17,663 nt of DNA, taken from positions 1-17,663 of the forward strand of contig JAUVDZ010000012.1 of the NCBI GenBank assembly GCA_030595015.1, given 5' to 3'. The position numbers and the translations under genes were made by a program. Source of the DNA: Candidatus Peregrinibacteria bacterium (GTDB lineage: Bacteria; Patescibacteriota; Gracilibacteria; UBA1369; PNNO01). Under the pieces are notes generated by a model. That model saw nothing but the letters and a program-made list of their open reading frames with translations, did no database searches and had not been told where the DNA came from. Numbering within the stretch: position 1 is the first letter of the stretch; each line of letters begins with the position of its first letter. This document shows positions 13,318 to 17,663 of this stretch, in pieces.

Positions 13318-13651
13318 TAATTTTGCGTTTTTTATAAGTAACATATCCAATAATACCTAATAAATGTGCAATCACAAGACCTCCTGCCCAAATCATTTTA
13401 TCACGATCGCCTGTGCTTGCCTGTTCTGCTACAGGTTCAACCTGGACTTCTTCCACAACTTCCTGCTCCACCCGATCCTCTGGTGCCGGCTGTGAGTGAT
13501 CACATATTCCATCATTATCTGTATCAACATATCTAGAACATTCTCCTGGATATGGATCATCTACCAATCCTTTTGGGCAATCATCCCATGCCATAGCAGT
13601 TGAAGAAAGCGATAAAACCATTATGCTGGCAATTAATATTTTTTTTAACAT
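13310..13651 (-). CDS. Small exported protein with a Cys/DxDxDG motif and a C-terminal membrane anchor
   Basis: 113 residues. The signal peptide runs to about 21 (STAMA). A short domain follows (about 24-53), with CPKGLVDDPYPGECSRYVDTDNDGICDHSQP: three Cys, a PYPG turn and a calcium-type DTDNDG loop. A Glu/Val-rich spacer (QEVVEEVQVEPVAEQ) leads to a C-terminal membrane helix at about 86-104 and a KKRK stop-transfer end. I have seen similar CP.G...DPYPG.C..Y.D...DG.CD segments in exported proteins linked with redox membrane proteins, but have no named family. Its 8-nt overlap with the reductase gene argues that it works with that enzyme, perhaps as an exposed electron or metal acceptor. Confidence 0.85.
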   Translation of the reverse strand: MLKKILIASIMVLSLSSTAMAWDDCPKGLVDDPYPGECSRYVDTDNDGICDHSQPAPEDRVEQEVVEEVQVEPVAEQASTGDRDKMIWAGGLVIAHLLGIIGYVTYKKRKING

Positions 13652-13674
13652 TTTAATTTGAATTAATAAACAAA

Positions 13675-13715
13675 GCGGACCACAACATATAAATTATACT
13701 ATTGAAGTGGCCCGC
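13675..13715 (-). promoter_or_regulatory. Hairpin with a promoter -10 in its loop, before the reductase operon
   Basis: On the - strand, GCGGGCCAC (13715-13707) pairs with GTGGTCCGC (13683-13675) over 9 bp with one G-T wobble, followed by TTTGTTTATT. The 23-nt loop holds a perfect TATAAT (13698-13693) and only weak -35 candidates. It may end transcripts from the gene at 13740 while carrying the start of the next unit. Confidence 0.5.
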
Positions 13716-13739
13716 GCAATCATGTGATGTTACGTCGAT

Positions 13740-14228
13740 CTATTGATCTAAATTATCGCAATCACCACTACCCTTTTGACCTTTACCTTCGCCTTGCCCC
13801 ATTCCTTTACCTTCGCCACCTTGGCCTTTGCCTTCTCCTCTAGCTCCTGCCCATGCAGGACCTCCTTCGAAAGCTTCTCTAAGAACCGTGTCATCAACCT
13901 TCATTACCTGGAAGTTGTGACCATGGTCATTATCAGCAACAGTTTCAACCCCTTCAAGTGTGATTTGTTCACCTACTTCGTAAGTTTTTGTAAACCAACT
14001 CGGACCAAAACCTGCTTCATACTCCTGTCCGGTCTGGATGTCTTTAAAAGTTACCTGAGAACCGTCAACGTTTACAACCTCGGCCTGCATTTGAACAAGA
14101 TCCTTCACGTCTCCATCGTTACCAGTAACGGATCCGATGGTGTCTGCAGCAGATACACTTGCCACTCCCATTGAACCAATGATTGCAAGAGTGAGTAATC
14201 CGCTAAAAAGTTTTTTTGAAGTTTTCAT
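13740..14228 (-). CDS. Secreted OB-like protein, candidate ECF target
   Basis: 162 residues. The signal peptide is cleaved near SVSA-AD (about 27). The central domain (about 45-115) is beta-rich and OB-like: VQMQAEVVNVDGSQVTFKDIQTGQEYEAGFGPSWF, then VGEQITLEGV, FQVMKVDDTVLRE and GGPAWAG. The pattern V.G.V..V....VTF.D..TG..Y....GPSW, then ...G..V.VEG, then ..LR...G.P.W.G is one I recognise from exported proteins of unknown role. The tail (about 128-162) is Gly/Lys/Gln-rich and ends with one Cys. An ECF-type promoter identical in spacing to those at 1691 and 3667 precedes it. The gene lies just upstream of the reductase operon on the same strand, with a hairpin between. Confidence 0.8.
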   Translation of the reverse strand: MKTSKKLFSGLLTLAIIGSMGVASVSAADTIGSVTGNDGDVKDLVQMQAEVVNVDGSQVTFKDIQTGQEYEAGFGPSWFTKTYEVGEQITLEGVETVADNDHGHNFQVMKVDDTVLREAFEGGPAWAGARGEGKGQGGEGKGMGQGEGKGQKGSGDCDNLDQ

Positions 14229-14278
14229 AATATGTAGTTGTTAAGAATAGAAAACTAGAATGTCGACTTCTATTTATT

Positions 14279-14309
14279 AATACACAACGTGAATTGATTT
14301 TCTTTCAAA
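14279..14309 (-). promoter_or_regulatory. Candidate ECF-type promoter of the OB-like protein gene
   Basis: On the - strand, TTTGAAAGAAA (14309-14299), 14 nt, then TGTA (14284-14281). The first T's are shared with the T-run of the terminator of the preceding operon. The leader is about 43 nt. Confidence 0.55.
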
Positions 14310-14338
14310 AAAAAGCCCCTCTTTTTAAAAGGGGCTTT
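14307..14338 (-). terminator. Strong rho-independent terminator of the second ECF operon
   Basis: AAAGCCCCT (14312-14320) pairs perfectly with AGGGGCTTT (14330-14338) across a 9-nt loop, and the - strand continues with a run of eight T's. The T-run flows directly into the next promoter. Confidence 0.9.
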
Positions 14339-14349
14339 CGACATGTAAT

Positions 14350-15222
14350 TTATTTTACGCCTGAATGTGTTCCAAGCATTTTTTGAACTCTTTCTTGTTG
14401 TTGCTCTGCATCCTGCATAGCGTCTCCAACACCTTCTTCTTCAAAGTTTTTAAACATATTCATTGCTTTTTCCTGTACTGCCTTAACTTCTTGTAAAGCT
14501 TGTTGCTTTTGTTCTCCCTCTTGTTTTTGTTCTGCAAGAGTTAACGCAGCATTTGCTTCCTGAACAACTTCCTGTGCAAGTTCTCTCACTCGTACCGGAT
14601 CCTGATCTTCACCTTGCATCAACTGTAATTGCTCCATTGCCTTTTCAGCATTTTCAAGATGCACCTGTTCTTGTTTCTTTTCCTGAACCATTTCTCCAGT
14701 TTGTTCTCCAAGCATTTTTTGAACTCTTTCATGTTTTTGCTCTGTTTCCTTCCCAGCGTCCTCAACTGCATCTCCTTCAAAATTCTGGAACATGCTCATT
14801 GATTGTTCCTGTACAGCCTTAACTTCCATCAAAGCTTCTTGCAATTGCGCGCCCTCTTCTCCTTCAGCTAAAGCAAGTGCAGCGTTTGTTTCCTGTAGAA
14901 TTTCCTGTACGAGTTCCCTTACCCTTTCTTCATTGGCATCAGATCCATCGTTTTGCATAACCTGTAGTTCCTGTAATGCTTTTTCAGCATTTTCAAGATG
15001 ACTTGCATAAGTTGTTTGAGCCTGGAATACTCCAGAGAATCCCACAACTGCTACAACTGCAAGTGCTACTGCTATTGCAGCAAATTTCTTGTAGTTCATC
15101 ATAATCATGTTGGTTAATGATATTGGTTTGATATATTTTAAATTATTTAGCTCATTAATAATTTGAGCATTTTTTTCCTTACTTACTGAATATTTCTGTG
15201 CATTTTTCAATATTTTCTTCAT
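14350..15222 (-). CDS. Membrane protein with two 112-residue helical repeats, probable anti-sigma partner
   Basis: 290 residues. A cytoplasmic N-terminus of about 45 residues (KNAQKYSVSKEKNAQIINELNNL) is followed by one membrane helix at about 46-66. Two long helical units come next. Unit 1 (about 75-172) runs from HLENAEKALQELQVMQ through RVRELVQEILQETNAALALAE and EVKAVQEQSMSMFQNFEG to HERVQKMLG. Unit 2 (about 188-284) has the same order: HLENAEKAMEQLQLMQ, RVRELAQEVVQEANAALTLAE, EVKAVQEKAMNMFKNFEE, QERVQKMLG. The repeat period is 336 bp. The start follows the ECF stop by 4 nt, so it is cotranscribed. A cytoplasmic tail joined to an outer sensor is the plan of anti-sigma factors, and helical outer domains occur in ECF-linked DUF5667-type proteins, but membership is not established. 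Confidence 0.75.
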   Translation of the reverse strand: MKKILKNAQKYSVSKEKNAQIINELNNLKYIKPISLTNMIMMNYKKFAAIAVALAVVAVVGFSGVFQAQTTYASHLENAEKALQELQVMQNDGSDANEERVRELVQEILQETNAALALAEGEEGAQLQEALMEVKAVQEQSMSMFQNFEGDAVEDAGKETEQKHERVQKMLGEQTGEMVQEKKQEQVHLENAEKAMEQLQLMQGEDQDPVRVRELAQEVVQEANAALTLAEQKQEGEQKQQALQEVKAVQEKAMNMFKNFEEEGVGDAMQDAEQQQERVQKMLGTHSGVK

Positions 15223-15226
15223 AATA

Positions 15227-15751
15227 TTAATTGTTATATAATTTTTTGTATAATTCCTTAAATTGCCTTACTGCTCTGGTTAATCCTGTTCGCACAGCCC
15301 CTTCCCTTTTCTTCAAAATCTTTGCAATTTCTTTATTATTAAAGTCGTTAATATATTTAAGAATTAATAATTCAGAAGTTTTTTGATTCATTTTTACAAG
15401 GACTTCCTGTATTTGATCCATCTCGATGCTTTTATCCACTTTTTCTTCAACGCCACTTTGAACTGCAAGTTTTTCATTTAATTGCACAGCCTCAATATCT
15501 ACTGTTTTTTTCTTGTTCTGATCCCTCCAATGATTCAATAAATGATTATGAGCGATCGTGAATATCCAATTTTTAAAAGATCCTTTTTTCTGATTAAATG
15601 AATTAAACTTTTCATATGCCTTAAGCACGATATCCATTAATAAATCTTCAGACAGTTCTTTATTAAAATTCAATCGATACATCAGATAATTTAAAAGTTT
15701 ATTTTTATATTTTTCATAGAATTCTATAAAAAGATCGTGATCATTTTTCAT
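15227..15751 (-). CDS. ECF-family RNA polymerase sigma factor (second copy)
   Basis: 174 residues. Region 2 runs from about 7 to 80 (LFIEFYEKYKNKLLNYLMYRL, ELSEDLLMDIVLKAYEKF, then KNWIFTIAHNHLLNHWRD). A linker follows, and region 4 covers about 115-168 (VLVKMNQKTSELLILKYINDFNNKEIAKILKKREGAVRTGLTRAVRQFK) with the DNA-binding helix-turn-helix. It differs clearly from the copy at 1812, so it is a separate subgroup rather than a recent duplicate. The ATG at 15751 is preceded by a weak AAAAGG ribosome site. The next gene, a membrane protein with outer helical repeats, follows after 4 nt. An ECF-like element (TGTAAC-N16-TGTATTA) upstream suggests self-activation by this factor. Confidence 0.93.
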   Translation of the reverse strand: MKNDHDLFIEFYEKYKNKLLNYLMYRLNFNKELSEDLLMDIVLKAYEKFNSFNQKKGSFKNWIFTIAHNHLLNHWRDQNKKKTVDIEAVQLNEKLAVQSGVEEKVDKSIEMDQIQEVLVKMNQKTSELLILKYINDFNNKEIAKILKKREGAVRTGLTRAVRQFKELYKKLYNN

Positions 15752-15777
15752 AGCCTTTTAGTAATTACATAACTTAA

Positions 15778-15805
15778 TACACAGTAGCTGAAAATTTGTT
15801 ACAAA
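15778..15805 (-). promoter_or_regulatory. Candidate ECF-type promoter of the second ECF gene
   Basis: On the - strand, TTTGTAACAAA (15805-15795) then TGTATTAAG beginning at 15781, which is TGTAAC-N16-TGTA. It resembles the other three elements but has GT for GA and C for G in the -35 and a spacer one base shorter. It may therefore be read by a different sigma factor. The transcript start would be near 15770. Confidence 0.45.
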
Positions 15806-15948
15806 AAAAGACAAGGCGAGAAACTAAAAATACATGCCCAATACTTGATTTAACGTGATTCTAGTTTCTTTAAATAAAAACTCCATATTCAATTTGATGC
15901 TCTTGCTGATATCCTAATTGTAAATCAACTAATTCCATTATCATTGTG

Positions 15949-15967
15949 TCAAGTTTGTAAAACTTGA
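15949..15967. repeat. 19-bp inverted repeat upstream of the last gene
   Basis: TCAAGTTT-GTA-AAACTTGA is a perfect 8-bp inverted repeat with a 3-nt centre, about 15 nt upstream of the promoter of the gene at 16019. It could be an activator site or a small hairpin. Confidence 0.5.
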
Positions 15968-15981
15968 TTTAAAAGGTTGAT

Positions 15982-16011
15982 TTGAGTATGCTTTACCCTT
16001 TATTTTATACT
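15982..16011 (+). promoter_or_regulatory. Sigma-70 promoter giving a leaderless GTG transcript
   Basis: TTGAGT (15982-15987), an 18-nt spacer and TATACT (16006-16011). Seven nt separate the -10 from the GTG at 16019, so the transcript should begin at the start codon. Confidence 0.5.
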
Positions 16012-16018
16012 TATACCT

Positions 16019-17663
16019 GTGGAAAAAGGACAAGATAATTTAGAACCCGAAGTGCCAGAGTGGCTAACTGTTTATAGAAATCTTGCAGCTGAAGCCCATC
16101 AACTTCGACAAGCCAATGATCATGCTGGTGCAAAGCTATTATTTGAAGAGGCTTTGGCTTTTATTCAAGTTGAAAAGAAAAAAAATCCTGATGAAAAAAA
16201 ACTTGGTAGAGTAGAAATGGCACTGCATTTTTCAGTTATTGATTGTTTAACTTTCTTGCAATCCTCCCCATCTGTTGTAATGAAAGGCCTGCATAAATAT
16301 GGAGAATCGTTAAAGGAGGTCATGATAGATTTTTCACAAACAAATGAAAAATTTGCTAAAGTGCCGGATCTTTTTACAGATAATTTTACAGCAACCGATA
16401 TACAACAATTTACAAGTATATTAAAAGATTTTGAGCAAATTATTTCAGTTTCTCAAAATGATAAGTTTTCCCCTGAGCAAAATGAAAAACTTGGAATATT
16501 TTATTTATTTTTAAATAAATTTTTTGAAAATGCGCAGCTATTTTTTGGTTTTTCAACAACAATGATAAAAGAAGGAGAAGAGTGTAAAGAAATGTTTAGA
16601 GAAACAGCAAATCGAACTATTGAAATTTTTGATAGATTAGATGAGGAATCTTTAAATCGTAAGGATTTAAGACAATACAAAAAATATATAAATACATGGT
16701 TTAGTATTTATGCTGACATTATGGATGCAACCTATGCTCTTTATATAAAAGATCATGTTTTTGATTCCAATTGGGCTTTTCAAAGTAAAGATGTTGACAT
16801 GCTTTGGGCGAATATTGAAACATCGCTGGGCTCAGAAACAGATCATGCAAGACAAAATCTGAATAATCAAAATGTTGCAGCACAAGCTATGGAATTATTG
16901 ATCGACGTTTATTCTACAGAGGCATTAATGAATATTGATAATTATGAAAGGGCGATTGATGGATTAGATAAAATTTCAGAACAAGCACAAAAACTAGAAC
17001 ACCCAGAAAGAATAATGTTTCTCAATCATTTAAAAAGAGCAATTATAGCAAGAAAATATTTATTGGAAATGCATTATGACGAAGGGACTTTTCTTTCACA
17101 ATTGAATCCTATTTCATTTTTTAGCTCAAGATCAAATGGATCTGAAGACACCCAATTATCAGAAACTCAACATGGTGATACGGAGTTTGGGAGTGGTCTC
17201 ACATTATCAAAAGTTAATCCTTTTGATGTTAAAACAACTAAAATGCTTGGAGATGCAGATCGAGCACCTGCTCTGTCACTCCCTGGTGAAGAAGAGTTAG
17301 CACTACAAAGTATTGCTAGAGAATTTGTTCCAACACGCGTTTATGAACAAACTGAACTACGAAGAGAAGCTTTAAGAAAAGATGATATATATATGAATTG
17401 GGAGGCAAGATTTGTTCAGGAAATGCGAAAAGATCTGGAAATAGCAAGAATGTATATTCCTGATGATAATAAAAACAACAATCATATATCAAAAAAATGG
17501 CTTGCAATAATTGAAGCCAGAATACTTTTATATGATTATCATCGATCTAAAGAAGAAGACAAAGATGATGATCCAAAGGAAGATACGAGTATAAGCATTG
17601 CGATGCTTCTGGATGACTCTCACCCTTCAGTTCGCTTAGCCCGTATTGAAGAATTAATATTAA
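16019..17663 (+). CDS. Large helical cytosolic protein of unknown function (3' end outside window)
   Basis: The frame is open from GTG at 16019 to the window end, 548 codons without a stop, and continues beyond. GTG is the first usual start after the in-frame TGA near 15984, and it sits where the promoter predicts the transcript start, with no Shine-Dalgarno. The protein has no signal peptide or membrane helix. It is almost wholly helical and acidic. The N-terminus (YRNLAAEAHQLRQANDHAGAKLLFEEALAFIQVEKKKNP) looks like a TPR-type helix pair (A.x.G.x.A..LFEEAL). The middle has further paired helices such as YSTEALMNIDNYERAIDGLDKI. A disordered Ser/Thr-rich stretch (about 378-425) separates it from a second helical part ending with HPSVRLARIEELIL. 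A scaffold or binding role is a guess from the fold only; no family was recognised. Confidence 0.8.
   Translation, partial: MEKGQDNLEPEVPEWLTVYRNLAAEAHQLRQANDHAGAKLLFEEALAFIQVEKKKNPDEKKLGRVEMALHFSVIDCLTFLQSSPSVVMKGLHKYGESLKEVMIDFSQTNEKFAKVPDLFTDNFTATDIQQFTSILKDFEQIISVSQNDKFSPEQNEKLGIFYLFLNKFFENAQLFFGFSTTMIKEGEECKEMFRETANRTIEIFDRLDEESLNRKDLRQYKKYINTWFSIYADIMDATYALYIKDHVFDSNWAFQSKDVDMLWANIETSLGSETDHARQNLNNQNVAAQAMELLIDVYSTEALMNIDNYERAIDGLDKISEQAQKLEHPERIMFLNHLKRAIIARKYLLEMHYDEGTFLSQLNPISFFSSRSNGSEDTQLSETQHGDTEFGSGLTLSKVNPFDVKTTKMLGDADRAPALSLPGEEELALQSIAREFVPTRVYEQTELRREALRKDDIYMNWEARFVQEMRKDLEIARMYIPDDNKNNNHISKKWLAIIEARILLYDYHRSKEEDKDDDPKEDTSISIAMLLDDSHPSVRLARIEELIL

Larger units (their letters stand above)
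15752..16018. other. 267-nt intergenic region between divergent genes
   Basis: The region holds an ECF-like promoter for the - strand (15778-15805), an inverted repeat at 15949-15967 and a + strand promoter at 15982-16011. A 24-codon ORF on the - strand (15870-15944, MIMELVDLQLGYQQEHQIEY and on) looks mildly protein-like but has no ribosome site or family match and may be a remnant. The rest shows nothing recognisable. Confidence 0.6.

Noticed and set aside
15870..15944. 24-codon ORF on the - strand
   Set aside because: The codons look mildly protein-like, but it is too short to judge and has no ribosome site, promoter or family. It may be a remnant, so it is only mentioned under the intergenic entry.

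Overview
The window looks like chromosomal DNA of a low-GC bacterium with a small-genome, candidate-phyla style. The best guess is Candidatus Peregrinibacteria or a relative, but this is an inference from gene style. The clues are many short secreted or lipid-anchored proteins of no recognised family, S-layer homology (SLH) repeats joined to a CAP domain, ECF sigma factors paired with unnamed membrane proteins, few Shine-Dalgarno sites, and very tight gene spacing. TGA ends at least three genes (stops at 4446, 7331 and 12010) and no recognised gene reads through it, so the glycine-UGA code of Gracilibacteria and Absconditabacteria does not apply. No rRNA, tRNA or CRISPR array was seen.

Layout. 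1-1650: the C-terminal end of an alpha-2-macroglobulin-like surface protein, a lipoprotein directly behind it, and a small Cys-rich lipoprotein on the other strand. 1690-3093: an ECF sigma gene overlapping a three-helix membrane protein by 8 nt, with a promoter and a leader holding two very short ORFs and a hairpin. 3082-3655: a REP-associated Y1 (HUH) transposase bounded by copies of an 18-bp repeat. 3747-6012: a secreted helical-repeat protein, a YkgJ-type Cys-cluster protein and an SLH-CAP protein. 6109-7233: a lipoprotein gene clearly richer in GC than its surroundings. 7331-9408: an acidic cytosolic protein divergent from an MgtE magnesium channel gene. 9520-12003: a membrane-anchored protein with a tandem repeat, a DUF134 regulator with a 20-bp palindrome at its promoter, and a divergent protein with three copies of an unrecognised domain. 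12010-13651: a two-gene electron-transfer operon (secreted DxDxDG protein plus ferric-reductase-type flavocytochrome). 13740-15751: a secreted OB-like protein, then a second ECF sigma gene with a membrane protein carrying two 112-residue repeats. 16019 to the end: a long helical protein that leaves the window.

The main system proposed is a pair of ECF sigma modules with a visible candidate regulon. The same element, TTTGAAAGAAA-N14-TGTA (TGAAAG-N17-TGTA in ECF -35/-10 terms), lies upstream of the first ECF gene, the secreted repeat protein at 3747 and the secreted OB-like protein at 13740. A related element, TGTAAC-N16-TGTATTA, precedes the second ECF gene. This suggests autoregulated envelope-stress circuits that produce secreted proteins. 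The promoters are read by eye and have not been tested.
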